Assembly: GCA_013399855.1 (NCBI GenBank)
Contig: VXAY01004955.1
Location: 124,001-188,000 of the forward strand
Reading direction: 5' to 3'
Length of the DNA: 64,000 nucleotides
DNA from: Oxyruncus cristatus
Lineage: Eukaryota > Chordata > Aves > Passeriformes > Cotingidae
A program made the position numbers and the translations under genes. Within the stretch, counting starts at the first letter, position 1. The number at the start of each line of letters is the position of its first letter. The notes below the pieces were generated by a model, which was not told where the DNA came from, did not search any database, and saw nothing but the letters and a program-made list of their open reading frames with translations. Below, piece by piece: positions 46,194-57,459 of the stretch.

Positions 46194-48199
46194 TTCAGGA
46201 AAAATTTCCATGCTAAAATATGTTTGGTACATACAACAAAATACACTGATGGACAACACTTGACGTGGAGTAAATCAGGTGCAGCTACTTTTTAATGATA
46301 TTTGTCTTCTTTGGTCTTGACTGTGAATGTAGTTATATTTCCAAATACGTACTTGCTGATGTTTCATTTCTTCAGTGCTGATGACATAAACGATCTTTGC
46401 ACTGGGTATGCTGTTTGCTGAGGAAATTTCCACTTGAACTCCAGAGGAATCCGAAGAATTCTGACAGAAAGTTTGAGGGGACAGGATTTTAATTTGCACT
46501 GTCTTGACTTTGGTCTGCTCCCTTTGAAAACAGTGGTAAAGCTAACATTGATTCAAAATGGATGTGTAAGTAAATCGAACCCGACTGCTTTGGGAAGCCC
46601 TGCCCTGAAAATTCTGAGTTCTCAAAACTTCTGATTTTATTTCTACTGTTACATTGTGCCTTAAAGTTCAAAAAGAAAGACCTGCCTACTTAGATTCTCA
46701 TTTGTGTGACTTAAACTCATTAATTATAATCTTTTTTTAATGAGCAGCATTGTTTCCCTTAGATTTATAAAGTCTGGAAAAAGTAATGTTTTTAAGGGAT
46801 TGCACCCAGGAAAAAGAAAGGCAACACTGTCCTAGTGTTGAAACAGCTTGTTTTTATTTTTTGGAATAGGTTTTGATAATTAATTTTATGTGCATTTTAA
46901 GAAGCAATATGTAAATAGACACAATGTTAGTTTAAAACAGAAATTTGAATAAAATCTTTAAGTTATTTAAATAAATAATTTTTAACCAGAAAGTTTTTTC
47001 TGCCTGAAACTTAATTTGCTGGCTAACTTAAAAAATATCTGCCATCTTTTTGAATTGCATCTTGTAACCTCCTAGGAAAAATGCCTCTCCTAATAGTTGG
47101 AATATGCAGGAGATGTTTTGCTTAGCATTGCAGAATGAAAAAAATTGTTATATTTGCAGAGCTGTACTCTAACAAGATTTGTTACAATATGGTCAAATCC
47201 AAGGTATTTTCACCTTCTAAAAGAAGGAATGTTGCTCTTATTTTTGAGAAAGGGATGTGCATTTTGGAGAAAAGGGTTGATATGATTAGAGCTAAAATAA
47301 TTGAGCTCTTAGTGTGGGACTCGGTAGCTGGGAAGTATTTGGATGGATTAGTGGGGAAAAACTAAGTAGAAGGCAGAGCCCTGAAGTTTAAGTGTTAGTG
47401 AGGTTGCTACTGGAAGAAGAGGGAATTTGTCTATCTCTCCTTGGAAAGGACCCTGACATAGGAAGGATTTACAAGAAAAAATCTGGGAAATCTGTCTACA
47501 CTAAGAAAGTCTGTCTACTGTACGAGTGTAAGGTGGTGCCATTATTTCCACTTTACAAGAAGATGAAGGCCAGGCATGACCATGTTCGGTAATTTCTACA
47601 GAGAAATTATTTCTGATAGCCCAGAGCTCTTGAACTTTGCAGACCAAGACACAAGTAGAAATAATTCAGATTAAAAATAAAGTGGTTTTACGATAATGCT
47701 AATTAACGTTCAGGAAAACTTGCCAAGAGATGGAATAGATTTTCTGTCATTTGAAATCTCTAAACAGCAGATTCTCTAAAACAACGTACAGGAATTACTA
47801 GCTGGAAACCTCTGCCTGGTGTCATAATATAATAAGATAATAAGATAAGATAGTCCCTTCTGGCTGTAAATCTGTGCATATGTATTTTAGATGGTGATGA
47901 TAAAAGAGGAGGACAGAAAGATGCAGAAGTTGACAGTAGAATTATCTGGTTACTACAGATATCGTGGTTTAATATTCGAACTTTGATTCATTTCTTTCAG
48001 GATTGATCTTGAAAAGGCTCAGGTCATTAACATTAAACTAAATCAGAAGAGAATGTAGCTGAAGGGATCTGCCATGAGACAGGTTTTGTAGTAAGGCACA
48101 GCCACAGGGGCTGGGGATGGGGGGTAAAGAGTAGAGGATTTGTGAATTAAGAACAGGCAGCCAACCTGCTTATATTTGATGCTTTTTTTAAATCTATAG
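46194..48199. other. unique AT-rich non-coding stretch
   Basis: No gene recognised. A degenerate (ATAAG)n lies at 47825-47852. The frames at 46434-46634 (+) and 47135-47365 (+) are short and without a domain. Confidence 0.5.
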
Positions 48200-48273
48200 A
48201 TTCCGAATGAAGTGGATTATATTTATATAGATGTATAGAAAGAGGCTTCTGCACTGAACAGCTCTTAATGCAG
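48200..48273 (+). other. candidate 74-bp non-coding exon
   Basis: A long T-rich acceptor (GATGCTTTTTTTAAATCTATAG) is followed by 74 bases and a near-consensus donor (CAG then GTAAGA). All three frames contain stops, so it would be a UTR or lncRNA exon. A second splice-defined candidate lies 400 bases downstream on the same strand. Confidence 0.25.
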
Positions 48274-48670
48274 GTAAGATCCATGTATGGATTACTTAAA
48301 AAAAGTTAAAATAAAAGCAATTTTTCCCCCATTTCCACACATTGCAGCTTTTGGCCTATCCACTCATAGCTAAAAAAGCATTCTTTCCTGATAATCAAGC
48401 TTCAGCTGTCTGAATTTCAGGCCGAGCCTCTCATCTTGAGCTTTGCTGAAGAGCTTCTTTAATTAACCATTATACCACAGATGTTATTGATTTTTTTTTT
48501 TTTTCAAATCTGGTTGAAACATCATTGTGCTGGATCGTAGCCAAGACGAAGGCCTGAATTTTTTGTGCACTGCTTTTACTCCTTCTGCATACCTTATTAG
48601 TCTCCAACTCTGTTAAGTGCAACCCTTAGTATTGACTCAGAAAATATAACATTGATTTTTAGCCTTGCAG

Positions 48671-48749
48671 CCGTGATCTAAGGGCTCCTAATTTGGAATG
48701 TGGAAACCAGAGTTCAGCGAGAAGCTATATTACTGTACACGTCCTACAA
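48671..48749 (+). other. candidate 79-bp exon
   Basis: Acceptor GATTTTTAGCCTTGCAG, 79 bases, then donor CAA followed by GTAAGA. One frame is open throughout and ends exactly on a codon boundary (includes LECGNQSSARSYITVHVLQ). With the upstream candidate carrying stops in all frames, a non-coding transcript is the simpler reading. No family is recognised. Confidence 0.22.
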
Positions 48750-50180
48750 GTAAGACCTTTCCCTCTCTTTACCTTTTTAGCAGACTTTTGATGTGGTTTA
48801 AAGTTCTTGGAATTCTTTTGTTGTAAGAGAAATAGAGAAAGCAACATTTCCAAGACATGTCTGATTACCTGTGTGTAAATAAACATCTGTTTATATATAT
48901 TAAAAAAAATACAAGTAAACAAAAAGTCTGATCTCTAAAGGTGCTGGTCACCACCGTTTCTAATGAATTCAGCCAGATTTTGGCAGCTCAGTTCCTCTGC
49001 AAACCTGTTTGCTCACCTTTAGCAGCATAAGCATAATTACGGAGAAAAATTTTGCTGCCCAGGTTTTAGTGTTTTGGTGGCACTGTTTTAAATTTGACTG
49101 CATTTTTCTCTTTTAGTCTTATATTGGAATACACATGTCAGTTATTAGAATTGTGTAACAAATTCGGTAGATTTAATTCTTGAATTTAAGGACTCAGTTA
49201 AATCCAATCTGCAATGCTGGAGGGGAGGGTTTATGCTTTAGCTTGCGGGAGAACTATGTCCAAGTAATCTCAGTCCTTATAACAACAGCACATTCCGTTC
49301 AAAATATGTCTTTCTCTAATGATGAATTCGAGAACTAAAACAACAACAATAGGTTCCTAAATTCTGATAAGATTTCTCTGAGTTTAGTGATACGTTATTT
49401 AAACATAATTTGAAGCTTTTAAAATACTGTAATGGCACCTCTTGACCTTTCCAAAATCACATGGAGCAAGAGATGGTGAAAAATGTTTATTTACTCTGCA
49501 TTAGAAGCTAAATCCCTGTTCCTTCTTAAAACCGGTAGTTCTTTTATGCTGGGTAACTCATGCATGGCACTTCCATTCTTTAAACAAGAGCTAGACAGTC
49601 CTACTTGAACTGCAGAAACAATGACCTGCAGTCTATCCTATGCCTGAGTGATAAACAACAATGCAGACCTCTTGACAAGCTCTGGCATCAAGCGTGGAGT
49701 CTTGCAGCTCAACATGTCTGCTGAACAGAAGTTAGAAAAAGAAAAGATCATCTTGTAAACAATTAATTAATGTTTGTCATGAATTATCATTTTTACTTCC
49801 TTCTCAAGAGGCTCAAAGGGAATAAAAAGGCATTTTTGCAGGTGGTGGCATTCAAAGTAAGGGCAATCAAATGTTTGAGAGCAGTGGCACAGCACTTTGA
49901 GTCTCTAAGGGTGAATGGTGCTAGGATTAGAGCACAGCAGGGGGTTGAGGGTTTCAGGTGTGAAGCTTAATGTTTGTGATCAGCAAAAAAAAGTCTTGAA
50001 TTTATCTAAACTGCTCTTCTGCTAACAGTACTTCTAGCACATAAATGTTCTGAAAGTGACAAGTGTTCTCATTGCTCTTCTAATGCAAACATGATCTGCA
50101 TTTGAAAGATGCATCCCTTTTCCCTAAATTAGAATGTGCATCACAAAGAGCGTAAGATGATGACCCAAAAACAGTTCTCT
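48750..50180. other. unique non-coding stretch
   Basis: No gene or repeat family recognised. The frame at 49770-49970 (+) is short and featureless. Confidence 0.5.
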
Positions 50181-50223
50181 ACACACACACACAGTCTCTC
50201 TCACCCCTCCCCCCGCCCCCCCC
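50181..50223 (+). repeat. (CA)n, TC and poly-C low-complexity tract
   Basis: (AC)n at 50181-50192, TCTCTC, then C-rich sequence up to 50223, ending about 60 bases before an assembly gap. Confidence 0.9.
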
Positions 50224-50284
50224 ACTTCAATTCAAGATACAGCCACCAAAATGCAAACTTCCACTCCTTTTTACAAAGCTACAA

Positions 50285-50390
50285 NNNNNNNNNNNNNNNN
50301 NNNNNNNNNNNNNNNNNNNNNNNNNNNNNNNNNNNNNNNNNNNNNNNNNNNNNNNNNNNNNNNNNNNNNNNNNNNNNNNNNNNNNNNNNN
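50285..50390. other. assembly gap (106 N)
   Basis: Unresolved bases flanked by CA, poly-C, CTC and poly-G runs, so the missing part is probably GC-rich or repetitive. Frames crossing it are artefacts. Confidence 0.99.
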
Positions 50391-50575
50391 ATTATTCTGC
50401 CTGCACCGCAGGTTTGTAATTAGGATGCTTTACCACCGGTGCTTCAGTTCTTATCTAGCATCATTCACAGAATTTCGTGTCTTTGCAGCGCTGTGCCGAG
50501 CAGCTCAATTTTATTTCGGTCAAGCAGTTTTCAGGGATTTTATGCTGTGCAATCTTAACGCATGCACACTCCTTA
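50391..50575. other. unique sequence between gap and CTC repeat
   Basis: Complex sequence with several CpG, unusual for this window (CACCGCAG, CACCGGTG, TTTCGTG, AGCGCTGTGCCGAG). No gene is recognised. Confidence 0.4.
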
Positions 50576-50602
50576 CCTCCTCCTCCTCCTCCTCCTCCTC
50601 CT
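50576..50602 (+). repeat. (TCC)9 trinucleotide repeat
   Basis: About nine tandem TCC units. It could encode poly-Pro or poly-Ser if translated, but no gene context supports this. Confidence 0.95.
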
Positions 50603-50691
50603 TCTGTTCCCACAACCCATTTTGTCATATGGGAAAATGCACTGCACTGTGTACAAGGAAAGCACATTCCAGACAAACTACTTGTATCAGA

Positions 50692-50715
50692 NCCGGGGGC
50701 AGGTGGGGGGGGGGG
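50692..50715 (+). repeat. ambiguous base and poly-G run
   Basis: A single N at 50692, then CCGGGGGC and a run of eleven G at 50705-50715. It marks a sequencing difficulty. Confidence 0.9.
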
Positions 50716-51452
50716 AATGGTCTCAGTAAATAAGACTAATAAACGGATTGTACAGATTATTCTTCATCTCTTCTGGGATGATCTGTTCTGCCTTTTTGGA
50801 AAATATTTTTCCTCTATTTAACAGTAAATAAAATCTTTGTAAACATCAGGAAGAACCGTCCCTAAGAGAAAAAGCTTTGTGCTACACAGGGTAGAAATGA
50901 AAGCGGTAAGAAAAAAAAGCCCTCAAATATATGTATCAATGTAGGAAAACCTTCATGGATTTTTTTTTTTTTACTTCAAATATTTTCCAGAGGGAGTGTG
51001 CTGCCTTCTAGAATTTGAGAACTACTGAGGTAGACAGTGCAGACAGTAACAATAAAGGTAACTATAAATATATTCTTACTCCTTAATTGAAAAATTGTAA
51101 GATTATTGTCTATTTACTTTACAGACCTAAAATGGTCTGGAAGATCAGGAGAATAACTTCATCTTTCAGTTCATAAACTTGTCTATTTGGAAAATAAGAT
51201 TTTTTATTAGTGTGTTGGTAATTTTCTAGGGATTTTCATCTTTGTCATCATCTTAAATGAATAAATAAATTTGTAAGATATGAGTTAAAAAAGAAAGAGG
51301 GATAAAGTAAAAGAGTTTCATTTTTCGAGTCTCTCACATAAACAGATATGAACTGACAATAATTGATTAGTATTTGTTTTCATCAGCTAACATCTTAAGT
51401 TCAAGGACTAGATTTCTATTCAACCTAAGGTCCTTTCACCTCTCTTTGGCAG
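50716..51452. other. unique non-coding stretch
   Basis: No gene recognised. A T run lies at 50960-50972. The last 30 bases form an excellent pyrimidine tract for the next feature. Confidence 0.5.
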
Positions 51453-51657
51453 AGTGTCAGGGACTGCATGACGCAGCACTTTCTCATCAGAAAAATCTCT
51501 ATTTGTCAAAACAAATTAGTTCTAATCCTTGCTACGGAAATATCTGTTTCTGGGCAGTGGTGGCAAGAGAAAGAATCTCAGCCCCAGTTCAGCCCAGGGT
51601 GATGCTCTGTGGGAGTAACCCATCTCTGGATCAGAGCTATCACTCCACTTGATTTAG
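51453..51657 (+). other. candidate 205-bp non-coding exon, strongest splice pair
   Basis: A long pyrimidine-rich acceptor (TCCTTTCACCTCTCTTTGGCAG) is followed by a 205-base segment and a near-perfect donor (TTTAG then GTAAGTG). In one frame it stays open for 66 codons (includes QKNLYLSKQISSNPC and RERISAPVQPRVML) but meets a TGA six bases before the donor. A second frame is open for 49 codons, and the third stops quickly. It therefore fits a 5' UTR or lncRNA exon, or a coding exon carrying a poison stop. A run of candidates on the same strand (48200, 48671, 54060) suggests a plus-strand transcript, but nothing proves transcription. Confidence 0.33.
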
Positions 51658-52399
51658 GTAAGTGTCTGGACATAATCTTTGCTATTCCAGTGGGTCTCTA
51701 AATCCCTTTTTTCAGTGCCCATCAGCTGTGCTGGAGGGATTCTCTCTGTCTCTTTTGGAGTTGTTCTGTTTTGTGTCATCCCTGACCCTCACTCAGAGAG
51801 AGGGCTGATACCCAGGAATCGTTCATGTGTTCTCATCCTTCCTTGCTCATTCTTTCTTGCTTGCTTTATGGAGAAACAACTCAATAAAAAAGAAAGGTCT
51901 TGCTGAATTGCAGTAAGTAATGGGGAAAGTTTTGCAACTCAGGAAAAGTTTTCTGTGCAGCTTAGTGCAAGTCCCACACAAAGACAGTTTTGAATAAAGA
52001 ATCAATGACTTGTGCCCCCACTTTAAGGATCCTTTTACACCTTCAAAGTGACTCAAGAGGTCCCAGAAATGACAGGGCTCTGGTCCAAAGTGTTTCTGCC
52101 ATATTTCCTTTTGCTGGCCGCTTGTTAAGGTGGAGGTAGGAAATAAAAAATGCCAGAAAGTGCTGTGGGGCTGTTCATTTGTTTGTTTGCTTTTCCCCTC
52201 TCCGTGCTGCCCCTCCTCTCCTGATTTCAAACTCGTCTGAAATAACTCATCCTCCCTCTTTCAGAGGGGCTGATGTTTGGGGAACTGAACCGGGACTTTT
52301 CCTCTCCGTTGGTCAGGCCCCGTGTCAAAACACTCCTGACTCCTGGGAAGTCGTTTCAGCTGAATCCTGGGGTTTGCCAGTGCCAGTCAGCTGCTGTTT
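51658..52399. other. unique non-coding sequence
   Basis: Frames at 51679-51906 (+) and 51847-52230 (-, 127 codons) have no recognisable domain. No repeat is seen. Confidence 0.5.
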
Positions 52400-52720
52400 G
52401 AACTAAGTCCTGACCGCAAAATCAAAAGTGGGTCCAAAGAAAGCTGTAAACAGTGTGCAATGAGCCATTTGAAGGCAGCTGATGCCTCATTTGGGGTGAC
52501 ATGTTGTGGCTGATGAGTGTGGATGATGTGGGGTTTTCGATAAGTGCCTCATCAGTATCCTCATCATGATCGTGTTGCTCAGCCACGGCGTGTGCCCTGA
52601 CTTGATTGTAATTGCCTGAATCTGCTCCTGCTGCTCAGGAGCGCACAGTAATATGCAATAAAACAGCAAGAAGTGAATGTTAACCATCTGAGTTCTGACA
52701 TGGCTGCTTGCAGTTCAAGT
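52400..52720. promoter_or_regulatory. candidate CNE-like block
   Basis: Complex sequence rich in TGATGAG/CTCATCA half-sites: TGATGAG at 52512-52518, CTCATCAG and CTCATCATGATCGTG at 52548-52574. It also has a CTGCTGCTCAGGAGCG segment and AATATGCAATAAAACAG at about 52651-52667. It is repeat-free and of mixed GC, in the style of conserved developmental enhancers. No alignment is available to test this. Confidence 0.25.
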
Positions 52721-53108
52721 TTTCCATTAAGGACAAAAAAATCTATATAGACATACAAATATGGATATATAATTGCATGTTTAGAATAATTATTGTTTGT
52801 ATATATAATAAACTCATTTTATAAATAATGCATGGTGGTCACATACAGATAAATAAATAGATGTGTCTATATACATCTTCCCCTGACCCCTGTCTATGCT
52901 GTATACAAACGAACATCACATGCTCATGGTCTGTAGGTAAAGAACAGAGGGATGAAAAACATCAAGATCATACTTAGAGTCAAATTTTTAGAAACCTAAG
53001 GAGAACCTGTAGCTAAATCTATGCATAGGCTTTGTGAATCTTAATAACACGTGTGTGCATACAGATAAGTAATTAATTTTTAGATTCAGTTAATCTCCTC
53101 ATGTAAAT
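52721..53108. other. AT-rich unique sequence with ATATA patches
   Basis: Degenerate ATATA/TATAT patches between 52741 and 52875. No gene is seen. Confidence 0.5.
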
Positions 53109-53134
53109 GTGTGTGTGTGTGTGTGCGTGCGTGT
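53109..53134 (+). repeat. (GT)n microsatellite with GC interruptions
   Basis: (GT)n followed by GCGTGCGTGT. An eight-G run follows at 53153-53160. Alternating purine-pyrimidine tracts like this can adopt Z-DNA. Confidence 0.92.
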
Positions 53135-53160
53135 ATAATTGTGCAGGTGTGTCGGGGGGG

Positions 53161-54059
53161 GTAAGGTACACATGCATATATACTTTGTATCACTAAATTA
53201 GTCTTTGGAGAGAACATAATTTATTTTCACAAGTTAACTGGTTTGGATTAATTCTGTTGCATCACTGGTTGGGGAGAAAAAAAAAAGAAAAACAACAAAC
53301 CCTAAACTTCCCGACCCCTATGCCTATAAGTCTGACATACAAAGTACTGAGAATTTATGCCAGAGGGAAGCCTTTCAGATCAGAGACCTTTTGTAAGGTG
53401 GGAACTGTCATTACCCTGTTGGGGTCCCAATGCATGAGAGGGGTTCCAAGGCAGTGTATTCATGCCCATCTGTGGCATGGAAGTTGTTCTTGAATTTAAA
53501 ATTATTATCAGCTTTGGTTATAGGTCAGAAAAGTAATAAACCAAACAGATTATGATTGTATAATTGTATCTGGTGTCTCAGAGTGTAACACTAAACCTTT
53601 GCAGTCAATAGCTTTGGGGTTCCTGTATGCAACTGGGTTTTTTTAGCATAGTTTGTTGAATATTTAAATAATAAATTTAAACAGACAATTTCTATTTGCA
53701 TTCCGTTAATGCTTGACAGATTGAACATGTGGGTTTTCCTCATCTCCACTGTGTTATTTAAGCGTTTCAGTAAAAGTGCACAAAAAGGTTTTGAAAATGT
53801 TATTTGCAGCTGTTGTTGCTACTGTGCATCATCCTGCCTGCTCTGTGACTGCATACAGAGGGTACTGCTGGAAGGTACAGGTCCTGCTACACTGAAATAG
53901 AAAGATCAGTGTTGAAGTGAAGGTGGATAAGAGGTTGTTATTTGCAGACCAAAATCACCAGGGCATAAGATTTTTTAAGCGCTTTAAAAATAATTCTCTT
54001 TCCACAATTCAAGTGAAATTTGCACTGTCTTGGAAATGTCCTTAAAATCTTCATTATAG
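53161..54059. other. unique non-coding stretch
   Basis: No gene or repeat family recognised. The frame at 53709-53900 (+) is a short Cys-rich peptide without a domain. Confidence 0.5.
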
Positions 54060-54107
54060 AGAAGAAATCCGTACAGATTAAACACTCTAAGTCTGACCAT
54101 TTGAGAG
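54060..54107 (+). other. candidate 48-bp phase-symmetric microexon
   Basis: An acceptor (TAAAATCTTCATTATAG) is followed by exactly 48 bases and a donor (GAG then GTAAGA). One frame is open with phase 1 at both ends, so inclusion would add sixteen residues without a frameshift. The peptide is KKSVQIKHSKSDHLR, strongly basic and resembling a C2H2 zinc-finger helix only in its SDHLR tail; no Cys pair is present. The other frames have stops. The acceptor pyrimidine tract is interrupted by A, so strength is moderate. Confidence 0.22.
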
Positions 54108-57100
54108 GTAAGACAATCACTATAATTATAAATACTTCTGTTGTCATGTGTGATCAAGTGGTTTCGCTGTTGTAGCTTAAATATATTAACTTTAACCCTT
54201 TTTAATTACGGATTTAGCACAATGGTGACTGAGTCCCTCCTAGAATCCCGCATTCACCCTGGGCCTCTCTTTATGCTCAAAATATGTAGACTAATAGAGA
54301 GAAATTCCAAGGAGGATAGAAAACATGACTGAGAAGTTGGAAGGATTTTTTTAGGAGGAAACATTAGGAGAATGAAATGGGGAGCTTTAGTTAAATGGGA
54401 TTAAAAGCAACTAATCTGCATGGCTCTTATAGTTTCAGGGCATGAAACCCATAATTCCTCTTAAAGTAACTATGCTTCATTCTTCAAGCTTGTGTATCAG
54501 ATATCTGATTACTGCTTTACTTGTTAAAGAATAACTTCTACTATCAATGACTTTGATTTTTCATAATTCTAAGAAAAGAATCTGTGTTTTTTCAGAGGAG
54601 CAAAATGATAACAAAGGGATGGGTTATAACTGAGGACAAGCATATAGAGTGTTCAGATGAGGAATGGCATTTCTTGACTTGGTAAATATTGATTCTGACT
54701 ATCAGTAGAGAGAATTTTTTTTAAAGCTAACGATAGCTGGGCACAGGCCCAGACTTCCTCTAAGTAGCAGCTACAGGTAGCAAAACAGTTTTTCAGAAGG
54801 GATTCTAGGATCTCCATTGCAAGAAACACAGACTACCAGTTTGAATTAAGAACTGGGACAATATTTAGCAGTGAGCAACCGGACAGCCCAGTAATTCTTG
54901 CATTTGGTAATTTTTCTTATCTTCTTTTTTTTTATAAATAAAATATTCATTGCCTCACATGCACACAAACAGTTTTGATGTTATTTATTATTATCACTAG
55001 AAACTATCTTGAGAAAAATTTCATTATGAGTTTTCCCAGGAACTTTCTAAGGGCAGCATGTGTCTTAAAACGTTTTTATACTAACTTAAATTAATCCAAA
55101 AACAACAACTTTATGCAAACATAAACCAAAATTAATGCAATGATGAATTGGGGCCCACATATTGGACCTTTATGAAATCTAAATAACAAATACAAGGAAG
55201 ATGTGGTTTGTTGTTAACTGGATATTTTGTTAACTTTACAGCATTAATGCATCTTCACAAGAAAAGTTTTTTTAGGAAATGGAGGATAAACAATTCTTAC
55301 AGATTGCAGTTCCTCCTTGAAACCCATCACAACAAAAACAGGTGGTTTTTTTTCTCCTGGAAAGTTTGTGTAGCATCAGGATTCCTTTGCAAAAAAGAAA
55401 TACTCCCTAATAATAAGTTAGAAAGGAGACTATAAAAAACAAATTAAAAAAAAACCCACCCAGGATGAAAATCTAAGATTCAGCATAAATCAATTGTAAA
55501 AATGACATTTCTAGCCCTTGTGTTCATAAAAAAATTCACTGCTCGAGATTCTTGATCTGTATTTTCTAGAACTCCTATCTAGTCCTGTCTGTGCCAGTTG
55601 GGATCAACCACTTTGGTGTGTTTGGATGCCACTTCTAACTCCAGCACGGTGCTCTGAGCCTCTCCGGTATAGAAATGTTAATGGAGCACTTCTTGATAAA
55701 TTATCAGATAAATCCTACCAGATACAAGCTGGGCTGCAAGGTCATCCTTTCCTCCCTGCTGTAACCATCCATTCCTGCAACAAATATGATACTACCCCCC
55801 AATTTTGTTTTCACCTGCCCAAGCTATATTCCCAGAAGAGTGCAAGAAACTGTCCTATGGGCTAGATAGGCTCAGCAGGTGCCAGTCTTGAAACAAAAGA
55901 AATTTCCTGAGATTTGATTTTTCTCAAGTCAGCACAGCAATGGCCGTATAAAGAGTTAATTGTTGGTAACGGGGAATTTAACGCTGGGTAAGAAGAATGA
56001 CAGATAAAAATACAATTGTCCAATAGAAATCATTCACATCTCCTTGCAAGTTGAAAAGGATATTTGATATTTTACAAAAAAACTTTTTTTTTTTTTTGGA
56101 TGAATGGTAAATGCAGAATTAAACTTGGAATTAAATTCGTAGTTATCAGAATTACATCTTTTTCACAGTATATGTGAAGGTTGCAAGGAAGAAATCTGTG
56201 AATGCTGCATTCCTGGACACCATTGCTACAGCTGTATTCCTGCTCTGGAATGACTCTGCTGAAGGCAACATAGAGGAGAGTTATTTGTTGCCCATCTTCT
56301 CCAAAGGAGTTTCAAGCTCTTCTTTTTGCCAGGCCTTGTTTTTCTGTTCAGAGCACAGCCTGCTGCACACTTGCATCTGACTCCTTGCCACCACCACCAC
56401 ATAAGGCGTCTCTCAGAGCACCAGCAGGGCTGAGGGGACTCTTACGAACCCTTGCCCACTTCCTGTACAAAGGCCCAAATGTTATGTCTACATTATATAC
56501 ACCAGCAACACTCATCTCCTTTCTCCGAGTGCTGCTGGTGAGGTCCGCAGGCAGGGGCTGCGCCTGGCCAGGGACACTGTGCTCAGAGCAGAGAGCAGAG
56601 CTCAGCCTGCACCACGGTGCACAGCACACAGTCTGTGCAGCTGCACTCCAGGTGAACTTTTCTCTTGCTAAATGATAGCAAGGGAAGGGATTATTTTTGC
56701 CTCACTGTGGCAAATGTTCTGCCTTCACTCTGAACACATGTCCCAAATATTTCCATGTTCTCAAGATAACTTCAGAGATAAGGGGTTATTTGACTCTGCC
56801 AAATTGTGGCATTTGTTCTACACGACGTATAACTGGCAAATATTTACACGATTAACATCTGAATTCAAGCATACTTTAGTAGCACAAAGATGTGATTAGA
56901 TTTTTTAATGGACATGGTTCCCACTTTCCAGCAAAGATTTAATAGCTGAGTCCTGCAGGGAAGTCTCCATTTACTGAACTTTTATAGCTTTAAAAATATC
57001 CTAGGGTACATTTTCTAGCACGCAGCGTGGCACAGCACAGAATTTAAATGAAATACTGTATTCAAAATGAATGAACAAAGTGCACAGTGTCACTACCCTC

Positions 57101-57459
57101 ATCCTTTCCTTCCTTGTTGAGCCAAAATCATGTAAATGACTGTTACTGACAATGGGCATGGCTCTGGTGGTTGGAAGGAACATGATTTTTTTTCAGCCTG
57201 AAGATCTGGAACAGGGCGTTAAGAGGCTCTGAGCATGCCTTGGGGTATCTCCTCAGCCTTTTCCACTCCACTGGAGACCTGCTGGCATCTCCAGAATGCA
57301 GTGACGAGACACGGAGGCAACAGGCTCATAGAGCTGTTTTAGAGCCTCCTCAATCCCAATGCACACAGGTAGACAGGGGCAGTAGAAATGGCATGGGCCT
57401 TTCCCTTTTGCCCTAATATGTGTATCTATGGCTCCTGACAGAGGTCCAGCTCAATGTAG
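54108..57459. other. unique non-coding stretch
   Basis: No gene or repeat family recognised. A T run lies at 56084-56097. Overlapping frames at 56348-56629 (-) and 56385-56675 (+) sit in a GC-richer patch (about 56370-56660) without a recognisable domain. Confidence 0.5.

Noticed and set aside
50136..50821. Frames of 95-160 codons across the second gap
   Set aside because: They pass through 106 N, a CTC repeat and an ambiguous base, so continuity is not real.
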